Below the pieces are notes generated by a model, which was not told the DNA's origin, searched no databases, and saw only the letters and a list, made by a program, of their open reading frames with translations. Position numbers and translations under genes: made by a program. Below, one piece after another: positions 21,835 through 32,200 of a stretch of 64,000 bases of DNA. The stretch lies in contig JABRWF010000001.1 of assembly GCA_018343915.1 (NCBI GenBank), forward strand, positions 248,001-312,000, in the 5' to 3' direction. Numbering within the stretch: the first letter of the stretch is position 1; every line of letters starts with the position of its first letter. The DNA is from Agroathelia rolfsii (lineage: Eukaryota > Basidiomycota > Agaricomycetes > Amylocorticiales > Amylocorticiaceae).

Positions 21835-24058
21835 ATGTCCCCGTCCACTAATAGCTTCAGCCAAGAATCTCCTACACCGGGAGAGCCTGAGCCTTCTCCG
21901 AGCCACCCTCAGCGTGATTTACGATTCTGGTTAGTGATACTTGCAGTATGTATCGCCACCATGATGACTGGTCTTGAGCTGGTGCGTAAAGTCCCAAACT
22001 ATCGATTGTCGCCTGAACATCTGAAATTCCGTATGACAGTCTGCCGTGGCCACAGCTCTACCCCGCATTGTCCATGACCTCGGAGGATCTGACTTTGTAT
22101 GGATTGGCTCCGCATATACGCTTGCTGCATCCGCTTTTATTCCTTTCAGCGGCGGATTAGCTCAGGTAAGAAATGGGAGACGCTTTGTAATATGATGGTC
22201 CTAAGTGAATGACCCTCATACCCGACAGATATTTGGTCGTCGTCCCATTATGTTGCTTGCCCTCGTCGTTATGTCTGTAGGGGCGGCACTCTGTGGTGCT
22301 GCGACTAGCATGAACTTCTTGATCGCGGGAAGAAGTGGGTTACTTCTTCAAATATGGCATTTCAAGATTTAACAGGAACTGAAACCATCTTCCAAAAGCT
22401 ATACAAGGTCTTGGTGGAGGTGCGATCGCATCTATGACCGCCATCATCCTTTCCGACCTTGTTCCACTTCGCGAGCGTGGCGTTTTCAACGGATTGCTGG
22501 GAATGTAAGGATCTGATCCACTCTGTAATCGATGAGCTTTTTAGGCTAAAATCCATATAGTTCGTTCTCTATCTCGAGTGGAATCGGTCCCATCGTGGGT
22601 GGTGCTCTCGCTCGTTCGGGATCCAAATGGCGATGGGTTTTCTGTACGATTTTCATTTCATTCTATTCACACATAGTATGAGCTAATAACTCTCGGAAGA
22701 CCTCAATATCCCCATTTGCGGTGTGGCCGCTGTGTTAATCCTTCTATTCTTGCGCGTCAATACGCCCCCAGGCACAATGAAGGAGAAGTTCAAGAGAGTC
22801 GATTGGATGTAAGCCCTGGATTCCTCTGATTCTGGTCTTCTATGCTTATAGTCGAATTATCTAGCGGGACACTTCTTATTGTTGGCTCTACAACAGCGGT
22901 TGTTATTGCTCTGACATGGAGTGGCGTTCAGTATCCATGGTCTTCGGTACATGTCTTAGTGCCCCTTATATTAGGATTACTCGGACTGGTTGCATTTGTT
23001 GTCTATGAAGCCTTCGTGCCTCAGTTCCCTTTGGTATTTTCGGTTGACTAAGGTCGCTATTCTCCTCCACACTAACGCTACTATGCTTAGGTCCCCTTCT
23101 CACTGATGGCAACGCGCACAGCTGCCAGTGGATACATCCAGACTTTTGTTCAGCAACTCGTACAGATTGGTATCATATGTAAGTGTACTAGGAGTCTATC
23201 TGTCGCATTCCATGCTTGAACTAAAGTCCATAACCAGACTACATTCCCGTATTCTTGGAAGCATGTAAAGGTCTATCTTCCATTGGTGCTGGCGTAGAGG
23301 AACTGGCGTTAGCGCTTGTTGTCGGACCAGTGGGCATTATATCTGGATTGTCAGTCAACAAGACACAAAAGTACCGACCCCAGCTGTGGATATCTTGGGT
23401 GTTCTTAATGACTGGCACTGGGCTATTGAGCATACTCCATGTCGACAGCCCTCGCGGGGAGTCTGTTGGATTCATGATTATTGCTGCTATTGGACTTGGA
23501 TTGTTGGCCACTGCCACCTACTTCCCAGTTCTAGCACCCGGTAAGCTGTTTTCTACAAACGATATGAACAGTGTTTTTAATTCCTTCCACATCAGTCCCA
23601 ACCAAGCAAAGTGCTCCAGCAATGGCATTCTTCATGTTCCTGCGTAACTTCGCCCAGGTATGGTTCATGACCCGGATGTCCTCCATACGATAAGCTATTA
23701 ATATCACCATCAGGTATGGGGCATTACGATTGGTGGCACTGTGTTACAGAACCAGCTGCAGAAGCGTATGCCCGCAGCCTTCCTCGAGCAGTTCTCCCAG
23801 GGAAGTGAGATTGCCTACTCCGTCATTCCCGTTATTGGCAGCTTGGAAGAGCCTCTACAGTCTGAGATACGGTTGGCGTTTGCACAAAGTCTACGAGTGA
23901 TCTGGGAGGTCTATGTGGGAATTGCAGGCATTGGAGTGCTTGCTAGCCTGTTCATGAAGCATCTGCCTCTGCATACTGGAACCGACGAAGATTGGGCATT
24001 AAAGAACAATGAAAAGCTGGACTTGGAAAATGATACCAAGATCGCTCCTGAGACCTGA
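21835..24058 (+). CDS. Major facilitator superfamily multidrug exporter (14-helix drug:H+ antiporter type)
   Basis: A multi-exon gene of roughly 530 codons; exon 1 is 21835-21981 and exon 2 starts at 22040. The cytosolic N terminus is Pro/Ser-rich. Helix 1 is [20 protein letters not shown], followed by [20 protein letters not shown], a hallmark of fungal DHA14 exporters. Motif A-like IFGRRPIML and motif C-like [13 protein letters not shown] are present. Later segments include [30 protein letters not shown] and [19 protein letters not shown]. The intron after VDW must use the acceptor TCTAG ending at 22864; the nearer TATAG would give a frame break. Such transporters expel toxins, drugs or metabolites across the plasma membrane by proton antiport. 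The substrate is unknown. It starts a five-gene plus-strand run. Confidence 0.87.
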
Positions 24059-24460
24059 GAATGAAACTTATAGGAGAAAAGACGTTCTGGCTTTTAGAGA
24101 TGCCTAATCTATGGTCTTACCCCTAGACATTGATTTAATTCGCCCATTATTTCTTTCTATTTCATATTGCGGTCCATTAATCACGATTTGCTTGGTGTTC
24201 TGTATGAACACATTGGCATTATTAACACCACGGCTGCTTCCTTTGTATCATATATATACTGTTAGGAATACTATCAACAACTATATCTAAGGTATACCGT
24301 ACATAGCGCATACCTACATGGTGCTGCCAGTGCTAACGCGCTCAGGTTGCTCGAACACGTTTTTGGAGCTGCCGGTGTGACGTACTACTTCGATCATTAT
24401 CACAGGCCGGCGGCTTCAGCATTCTTTCCATACCATAACCACTACTTCACCCGAGTCCAG
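24059..24460. other. Intergenic region between MFS and phosphatase genes
   Basis: These 402 bp hold the MFS 3' flank, which is T-rich near 24120-24180, and the phosphatase promoter. The tyrosine phosphatase frame stays open upstream of 24461, but it contains no ATG there. Confidence 0.5.
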
Positions 24461-25642
24461 ATGCCTACCATTCCTAACTGGTTGATATCGTCATATACAC
24501 CCGAACACCTTGAAAGTGTAGCCAGGACACTTTCCAAGCGGGAGAACGAACGGAACTCTGCCAGGTCAACCTCTCGTCGCAAGTCCGAACCCAAAAAGAA
24601 AGTCTCCCAGTTATCTTCGGCCCTACGCACGACTAATCCACATCATGAATATTACTCCGTTTCGGTTGGGTGCCAACCTGAGAACGTTGTCGCAAACCGA
24701 TACTACATGCTTGAGCCATACGACCGTACGCGAGTAGTCATTAACGATGGGCCCGACACGAAAGGAAGATATATCAATGCAAACTGGGTGTGCGAAAATT
24801 TTGGAAGGAGGTGGTGGATCGCGACACAGGCGCCTCTACCACACACGAGCCATGCATTTCTCAGTGTGATAATGCAGCCTACATCATATCCGCCCCCTGA
24901 ACTGTCCGGCATCGATCCATCCTCATGGAAGACAACCCGTGTTCAAACTGTCGTGCAGCTCACCCCCAACTTCGAGGAAGGAATCCAAAAGGCACATGTA
25001 TATTTTCCGCCGATCGTAGGCGAATCCTGGATAGTGCAATCTGACGATGGCTCTGAAGCGCCTCCCATTAAAACTACTCTAATCGATCAAAAGGAGATCG
25101 AGGATTGCAACTGCACTATGAGCACCGTTGCGCTATCTCATATACGCACAGGTCAAGGACAGGGAGCGGAGCCCGTGATATTCAAGCACATGATGTACCA
25201 TGCCTGGCCTGATCACAGTGTACCAGCAGACGAGAATCGGCCCTCACTACTCAACTTCGCCCGACTTATAGACCAAGTAAATAAGGTATCTAACCCCCAA
25301 CCAGACGATACAAACTTAGACCCACCAATCATGGTTGGCTGCTCGGCTGGCGTTGGGCGTACAGGTGCTTTCATTGCACTCTGTTCTCTCCTGCGCGCAT
25401 ATAGCCTCCTAAGAACGGATGCATCACCGCTAGAAAGTCGTTCATTGCCACCCCCATCTCCAACTCCCAATTCCGTCTTGAAGACATCGCCTCTAGGCCC
25501 CTTACCGGATGAGTTCCAAGATGACTTGGTCGCTCAGGAGATTGATAGCCTGCGGGAACAGAGGCCTAGTATGGTACAGAAGGTCCAGCAGATTTTATTC
25601 GTATACGAAATGCTGGCCGAAGCTTTTAAAAAGCAAGCATGA
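24461..25642 (+). CDS. Classical protein tyrosine phosphatase
   Basis: This gene has an uninterrupted frame of 393 aa, unusual for this window. The start is the ATG opening MPTIPNWLIS; the frame is open further upstream but without an ATG. PTP motifs appear in order: ENVVANRYYMLEPYDRTRVV (the tyrosine-recognition loop region), GRYINANWV, WWIATQAPLPHT, HAWPDHSVP (the WPD loop, Asp about residue 250) and the P-loop VGCSAGVGRTG with catalytic Cys about 294. The usual HCxxGxxR signature has Gly in place of His before the Cys. A Ser/Pro-rich insert lies after the P-loop, and Q-loop-like EQRPSMVQKVQQ closes the domain. It should dephosphorylate phosphotyrosine, perhaps on a MAP kinase as Pyp1 and Ptp2 do; the target is inferred only. 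Confidence 0.87.
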   Translation: MPTIPNWLISSYTPEHLESVARTLSKRENERNSARSTSRRKSEPKKKVSQLSSALRTTNPHHEYYSVSVGCQPENVVANRYYMLEPYDRTRVVINDGPDTKGRYINANWVCENFGRRWWIATQAPLPHTSHAFLSVIMQPTSYPPPELSGIDPSSWKTTRVQTVVQLTPNFEEGIQKAHVYFPPIVGESWIVQSDDGSEAPPIKTTLIDQKEIEDCNCTMSTVALSHIRTGQGQGAEPVIFKHMMYHAWPDHSVPADENRPSLLNFARLIDQVNKVSNPQPDDTNLDPPIMVGCSAGVGRTGAFIALCSLLRAYSLLRTDASPLESRSLPPPSPTPNSVLKTSPLGPLPDEFQDDLVAQEIDSLREQRPSMVQKVQQILFVYEMLAEAFKKQA

Positions 25643-25883
25643 GGTTTTTCTCTTCTTTTTCATTTGTTTTTAGTGAATGGCTGTTCAGAAACTGTACACA
25701 TAATATCGCATAAGCTTAGACCTGATCCTAATACCTGCTAGTTACGATTATCTTTGCACTGCGAATAAAATTTGAACGAGTGATATCTCAAGCGATGCCG
25801 AATGATCACCGAAGAAGTAAAGATAGAATGCATCGATAAACATAAATGGCGACAGGATTAGCAAGCAAAGATACGGTTTACCA

Positions 25884-27440
25884 ATGCGTTCAACAATCGC
25901 AGGTGCTGTTGCAAGACTATCCCAGACAACTCATCATCTACGGTCATCATCGTCAAAGTCGATTCACCCACAAACAATGAGCTCTTTCCCAGAGACAATC
26001 AAGGCAATCACATTTGCCAAGAACGGAGATTATGATGTCATCGAACAGACGAATCAACCATTCCCAAAGCCGGCAGGCGACGAGTTCATTATCAAAGTCA
26101 GTTCACCTTAGATTTGTCATTTCGGCATCTGTATTGATAACACAAAATTTTTCTCGATAAATCAGGTGGAATACGGAGGTGTTAATTTCATCGATACTTA
26201 CATCAGGTGCGTTGTTTTATCCTGAAGATCTGCAAAGAGAGCACTATTAAGGTAACTCATCTGCAAATCAGGAAGGGTCTCTATCCTACCAAATCCTTCC
26301 CAGCACGGGTTGGTAATGAAGCAGCGGGAATAGTCGCTGCATTACCTACGGACGAGAAAATACTGAACGATGACGCGTTTAAGAAACGCAATTATTCTGT
26401 CGGTGGCAAAGTTGCTTTGGTAAGATCAGCTGCAAGTTCTTCTGAAATCTAATTTCATCCCCTAATTGCATCTCTTCAAAACCAGTATGCCACGCAGCTA
26501 TTCGGAGAATATGTTGCTGTGTCTTGGCGTAATGTTTTCCCATTACCAGACAATTTGGATACAAAAATCGCTGCTGCCGCCACTGTCTCCGGACTGACTA
26601 CAATCTCTTTCATGACGTAAGTCCACGTCTACAAATAATGAATATAGCATACAAACTGGTCATGCGTCCCTTGTAGCGAGGCATACAATGTAAAGAAAGG
26701 AGATATCATCCTAGTCCATACTGTTGCTGGATGTACGTTTATGCTTGTCTCATAATTTCTGCACATATACTCATCTTTTCATCAAAACAAGCCCTTGGAC
26801 TCATTTGCGCTCAGTACGCAAAGTATCTGGGTGCGACGGTGATTGGGACAACGTCAACGCCCGAGAAGGCTGAGATTGCAAAGCGTCATGGTGCTGACCA
26901 TGTCATTCTGTATAAGAACGAAGATACGGTGCAACGTGTCTTGGAGATTACTAATGGCGAAGGTGTCCATGCCATCTTCGACGGCGTTGGGAAGGATACG
27001 TATGTCACTCGCCTTTGCTGGAGGCAAGCGTTCCTGAAATTCCGTATATATCTTAGATTCGATAGCAATTTCAAGATGATTAGACGCAAGGGCACGATCG
27101 TGAGTGTAGGGAACGCCTCCGGCGCCGTGCCCCCTTTCTCTCCTCTTAAGCTTGTTGAGAAAAACGTCAAACTTCTGCGCCCTACGTAAGTATCCCATTT
27201 TTTCAATCATCCATCTGCAGCACCTGGCTTATCATTTTTCTCCTTAGCGTCGGCAATTACCTCGTTGAGCCAGATGAGATAACGTTCTATACGGAAAGGC
27301 TGTTTACGCTGCTGAACGAGGGGAAGTTAAAGGTTTTGCTCAATAAAGAGTATCCTTTCTCTGCTGAAGGCGTGCAGCAGGGCCAGCGGGATCTTGTGGA
27401 AGGTTCAACTGTTGGAAAGAATTTGATCAAGTTTGTATAA
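25884..27440 (+). CDS. NADPH:quinone oxidoreductase, zeta-crystallin type (MDR superfamily)
   Basis: Eight exons carry a medium-chain dehydrogenase/reductase without zinc ligands. The GroES-like N-terminal part has IKAITFAKNGDYDVI, VEYGGVNFIDTYIRKGLYPT and FPARVGNEAAGIV. The nucleotide-binding half has LVHTVAGSLGLICAQYAKYL, GATVIGTTSTPEKAEIAK and AIFDGVGKDTF. The C terminus (SAEGVQQGQRDLVEGSTVGK) matches yeast Zta1-like quinone reductases. The first 31 residues are rich in Arg, Ser and Thr and resemble a mitochondrial presequence; a second ATG at 25977 (MSSFPETIK) would give a cytosolic form. The usual GxxGxxG of the Rossmann turn reads AGSLGL here. Donors are GT, one being GTCAGT. The enzyme reduces quinones with NADPH for detoxification. 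Confidence 0.88.
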
Positions 27441-27741
27441 AACATAGTCATTAAAGAAAATGAAGTCTATCATCGAAGAACGGAAATTGTATAATGAATT
27501 ATGATTTTACTTAGAAAGATACTTTATGATTTGGACTTGTAGGAACCATTTTTCGATGTAGAGAACATTGGCAACATAGTCAAGGTAGTTTTTTTTTTTG
27601 CTGTTGTAAAAATTTCCATGTGTCTTGGAACTATAAACATGGACATATATATATGATGTGGTAAGAGAAGAAAATGAGCAGTGAAGAAATCCAATGTTCC
27701 CCGCACTGACGCGCTAGACGAGTTCACCGTCTGCCACGACG

Positions 27742-29945
27742 ATGGCCACTCCTGGTCCTCGTTCGAGAGTGCTATCCACGCCAGCGCCGCCTCCTACCCA
27801 CATTCATTCTGAGGCTCTACACCCTCCCCCGCCGCCCTCTGCTGGGCCATATCAGGCTTCGTTTGGACCAACACGGCCGGCGCCGCCGCCCCCACTGAAC
27901 TCGCCGTTCCGCTCATCATTTGGGCACTACGCTCCTTCTCACTCCCGAACCCGTTCAACATCAGGGCCCAGCGCTTTTGCACCGCCCTTATCGTCGCCCC
28001 TTGCATCCTCTTTTTCCAGCCAGTCTGTGAGCACCAGCAAGTCACCTACACACTCGTCGTTCCCTACATCAGCTACGGCCCCCGAATTCTCGTCGATTGA
28101 GAAACTCGGTCCGCCAGCATCCAGAAGACATGGCAGAATACACTCAAGGAATCTTTCTGTGTTCTTCCCTAGGCCGGAATCCTTGTCCAATACCACAATA
28201 GCCGAGGACGAGTCCCAAGAGGTCGAAATCCCACCTGACCCAGTACCCTACTCGCAAATACCCGAACACAAGCAGGAGCTTCGTGGTTTTACATTTGGTG
28301 GTCGTCAAAATAATGCCAATGGTACCAATAGCGAAGGCAAGGATGCATCCTCGCCTCCCGCCGAGACTGGAACAAGAGCCAAGAGAAGGGGGCATCATCA
28401 TAAGCATTCAATGTCGCATCAATTCTTCTCTTTCCTCGAACCTGGCTCGGAGTTGCATACGCAACCTACCCCAACCCCTATCTCCCCATGGAACTCCCTC
28501 TCCCCACTGCCTATGACGCCCCAGACGTCATCCGAAGGTGCCCCTTCGGTATCGACGAAGACGGACCGATCCCTTTCGCCATCCCCTTTGCCCCCGGCTG
28601 CGCCCTCAAAGATAATCTCATATGCTGCCTCTACGCTCCAGTTTGGGCTCGGCGCCGTCTTATGGGCATCTGGACAGCAGCGTGGCTCCCTTGCCTCCAC
28701 TGCCGTTGGATACTGGGTTGTTTTTGATGCAGCTGGTATATTTATCTCCTGTATTTTGCCTATCCTCGCGTCTCGTCAGCGCTCAGGAACTGCCGTACAT
28801 CCGCTGCAATCCTCCTACGGTGTTTACGGAAAAGAGAGAGTTACAACTGTAGCATTGTTTGCTCAAGCGGTTTATTTGTTATTCGCTGCAGTGTATGTAT
28901 GCAAAGAGGCCATGGAGCATTTCCTGCTATCTGCAGGAGAAGGTCATCATCATCATGCTGGAGATGAGGACACTAATGCTGGGTAAGCCAATCCGAATTC
29001 AAGCGTACATTGAAGTACCCTGACCTGTCCAACAATCACCATGTAGCGTCGATCTCCCTATACTGCTTATCTCCTTAACACTTTCTGCCTTATTGGTAAC
29101 AGCCAGTCTGTTTGATCACAACCTAACCCTTGTTGATAGTGAGCCACTTAGCTGTCCTCTAGCAGGGCGCATATATTGATCTTTTGACCATTTTCAGTAA
29201 CTGACTCGCGCATGGACATCCCTCGTTATTTCAAAGCCAATATACCTCCTTCTGTCCTTCACGTGCTTACGAACCCATACACCGCATCACCATTTTTCGC
29301 AAGTATAATTATCCTGTGCATAGCACTTTTCAATGGACCGTAAGCGTCAATCAGTTTTCCATTCACTTTGAATTCTCCGTCTCATTCATCTTTCGTTATA
29401 GGCATACCCGTACACTTGAACTCTGTCTCGCCTTTTGTATCGCATATATCACCTTCCGACTATCTTATCGTGCCTGCAAAGTCCTCGGCACTGTCCTTTT
29501 ACAGACAGCACCACCGAGGGCGCCAGGCGGGACTGGCCGCATGGACAACTTCCTGAGGGCCATGCGCGAGGTTTGCCCTGTTTTATAGGCATTTAACTGA
29601 TAAGCTTACAATCCTTCGTGTTAGATCGAGCGGCACCCGCAGGTCGCCCACCTTCCTCCACCCCACATCTGGCAGCTGACACCGGCAATTGCGTCTTCCC
29701 CCTCCCCATATGTCTTATCTCATCAGGAGCGTCCGTCGGCGGTGATTATAGCGACTCTTGAGATTCATGTCCGTGGCGACCTTGCGGATGAAGATGTAAT
29801 GAAACTTGCTGCGTGGGCTGAAGAGCGTTGTGTGAAAGGTTTGTCGGGTAGGAGTGCCAGTGAGTTAGGATTTGCACGTAGTGCAGACGCATGGAAGCAG
29901 CTGGGGGTAGAAGTGTGTGTAGGCATTGTGAGAGAGGCGAGCTAG
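27742..29945 (+). CDS. ZRG17: Cation diffusion facilitator-related zinc transporter, Zrg17 type
   Basis: Five exons give a protein of about 650 aa. The first exon (27742-28983) encodes a long Pro/Ser-rich cytosolic N terminus with the family motifs RIHSRNLSVFFPRPESL, LRGFTFGG and RRGHHHKHSMSHQFFSFLEP. Membrane segments follow: STLQFGLGAVLWASG, VGYWVVFDAAGIFISCILP, VALFAQAVYLLFAAVYV, then a loop with a His run (GEGHHHHAGDED), and further helices from exons 2-4. A C-terminal CDF cytoplasmic domain follows, with VIIATLEIHVRGDLADEDV. Yeast Zrg17 pairs with Msc2 (Cis4 in fission yeast) to load zinc into the ER and Golgi. The partner gene is not in this window. The symbol is given from the shared RNLSVFFPRP / FFSFLEPG blocks. 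Confidence 0.85.
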
Positions 29946-30155
29946 TTGTATATCCGATTGTTTTACAAGGGGATGCATATGTTGGGAGTAGTGCTATAGT
30001 TTACATAGTGTATTTAGTTATCGCTGGAGGATTTACTTTTGTTTGGATTTTCTTATCTCATTTACCTATCTTTGGATCATACGTGCTGTCCCGGGTGAAC
30101 TTATTTTGTCACGGTGCATGGGCTGGAATCTGTACTAGCTTTGCTTAATACTGCC

Positions 30156-30601
30156 ATGCTGTTTGTCTTACATGCACCGTACACACTGCGGGGAATTGGC
30201 ACTCGCCACCTTTTCCATCCCCGCCACAAAGCAGATATTAAACAATCCTTCCAATCTGGTTTGATCAGTATGTCTATGTCTGCACGTAAACTATTCTATC
30301 TTGTTCATCTGAAACCATCTAGAATGCGCTGGACCTCTCATGGAACCTGGAACGACTCCTGAAGACGGAAAGTTCATTGGATCAGTCCTTATATTCGAGG
30401 CCGACAACGTTGATGATGTGCGCAAGCGTGTTGAAAGCGATGCCTATTATACTGAGGGAATAGTAAGCCATACCTAGTTCTATTGGCAAATTTTGTATTC
30501 CTTATATGCGCTAACCTCCTTTGATGATTCATGTGTTCTAGTGGGATCTAGAAAAACTGCAGATTCATCCTTGGAATCTATCTACCGGTTCCCTAACCTA
30601 A
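30156..30601 (+). CDS. YCII-family small protein
   Basis: Three exons (30156-30267, 30323-30462, 30542-30601) give 103 aa. The fold is the ferredoxin-like YCII/YciI dimeric alpha-beta barrel: strand MLFVLHAPYT, helix HKADIKQSFQSGLI, KCAGPLMEPG, strand KFIGSVLIFEADNVDDVRKR, then SDAYYTEGIWDLEKLQIHPW. In family members a His/Asp pair is proposed to be catalytic, but the function in fungi is uncertain. The first in-frame ATG is used; an upstream coding exon with a mitochondrial presequence, seen in some relatives, cannot be excluded. It lies downstream of the zinc transporter on the same strand. Confidence 0.75.
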
Positions 30602-32200
30602 TCTCATGCATGTTGTTAAAGTGCCGTCATGATAGCGATGCTGGTTGGATCATGGTGCCGCTGGCAGTGATCATGAACAGGAAATCATGCCTCGGCGTAT
30701 ATTTATACACAGAGCTAGATACTAGCTGCAGCATTTATTTACTATTCCATTCGTATGGCGCTCAAGTAGCCCAAATTTTGTCATTATTTTATAGTGCATG
30801 TGCATGAACCAGTACCAACCTCAAGTTGGGAGTGCTGCTGCATTCAAGTTGCTTAGTTGAAGCGTTCGGCCTGAGCCGGATCCGGAGTTGGACACCGATT
30901 AACGCAAGCGCCCTACATATTATTAGGCACTTGAAGTCACCGCCATGAACATGCAGTAACATGTTCCATGCTTCCCTCGTCGCGTATTATAGAGTGCATG
31001 AAATATCGTGATCGTGGAAACAAATGCATTTAACACTATTCTACTTACATAAAGGACTAGTATGGTTGATCGTGTTTGACATTCAGTTTTCATTCAAAAC
31101 AGCTCCACCCCAACTGGGCGTTTTCATTGGCTAAAGACACTCTAAATGAAACGTCCTATACTTTTGTCCTTTCTTTTATTTAATCTATGTATGTATGCTG
31201 TGTTCAATTGTATTCAAAATGATAACTTAAACTAGATCTTTTATTCATGTTAATTTTTGTGTATTATAGTTTTATGTACATGTATATATGTAAATCTATC
31301 TATCTATCGACTTGAAATGAGTGAAAAAAAAACTAAATTAATACAGTAATTTCAGCAAGTTTGATTTGTTACTATTACGCTGAACAGGATAGAGTTTTTA
31401 CTCTACTTAATAAATAACTTATAAATGTATAGACTTGGAGTATGTACCGATGTATAAGTAGTGTATATATGCTGTTATCTAAGTGCGAAGTCATTGTATC
31501 ATTGACGCATATAACTTGAAAGTGTGAAATCTTAATTATATTAACTAATCAAGACAAGCTTCAAACGACGGTGATGATGATGGTGGCAGCGACGCCAAGG
31601 GGGGTAGACTTGCTATGCAGCAATTGACTTGAGTAACACTCAAAAGACCAATTCAAAAACAGATTCAGTTCGTGATAGGACAAGCCAAATCACATCTGAA
31701 TTTGAATCAGTGAAGCGGACTGGAGTCCTTTAGTAGAAAAACTTCAAATAGCGACAGTATCTAGAGACATGCAGACATTATGACAGGCAGAAACGCGAGA
31801 TGGCAATCATGATGCAGTTATTGGTGTGTTGGGCATGATTTACTATTAGAAGCCCCTACTAGTAGCCTAAGGGGCACATGAGCGTAGGCAAAACAGCAGC
31901 CCGAGTTGAAAGTTGGCAACGCAGCCACAACATATAATCCCCTCTCCGTGCAAAGCACGGGTTTCCGCTAATGCACCTGATGACTCTATGCAGCTGGCTT
32001 TCCATTCTGCATTTCCCCGAATAGCATAGGCCTGATACTATGCCTTGCCATGTTATCCAGGCGAATTACTTACACCGCCTCAGCACGCTTCATGGGCTTC
32101 TTTCCTTGCCGAAATCCACTTGAATGTCTGTTACGTGGTTATATAAAACCGCCTCAGTTGTCCTCAGTGTTGTCTCGATTCCATAGTTATTCAATCACCC
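30602..32200. other. AT-rich gene-free region upstream of the P450
   Basis: About 1.6 kb with no supportable gene. The middle (31000-31560) is strongly AT-rich, with short tandem repeats such as CTAT units near 31300. A small inverted repeat (TTGAGT, AAC, ACTCAA) lies near 31628-31642. A TATA-like element lies at the right end (separate entry). No transposon ends were recognised. Confidence 0.5.
32140..32148 (+). promoter_or_regulatory. TATA-box-like element of the P450 gene
   Basis: The sequence TATATAAAA lies about 60 bp upstream of the P450 start codon. This is a plausible core promoter position for an inducible fungal gene. Function is inferred from sequence and position only. Confidence 0.5.

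Noticed and set aside
22805..22870. Apparent frame break in the MFS transporter
   Set aside because: The intron can end at TCTAG rather than TATAG, giving [12 protein letters not shown] in frame.
31628..31642. Small inverted repeat as a possible mobile-element end
   Set aside because: The arms are only six bases long, with no partner copy, target duplication or transposase nearby.
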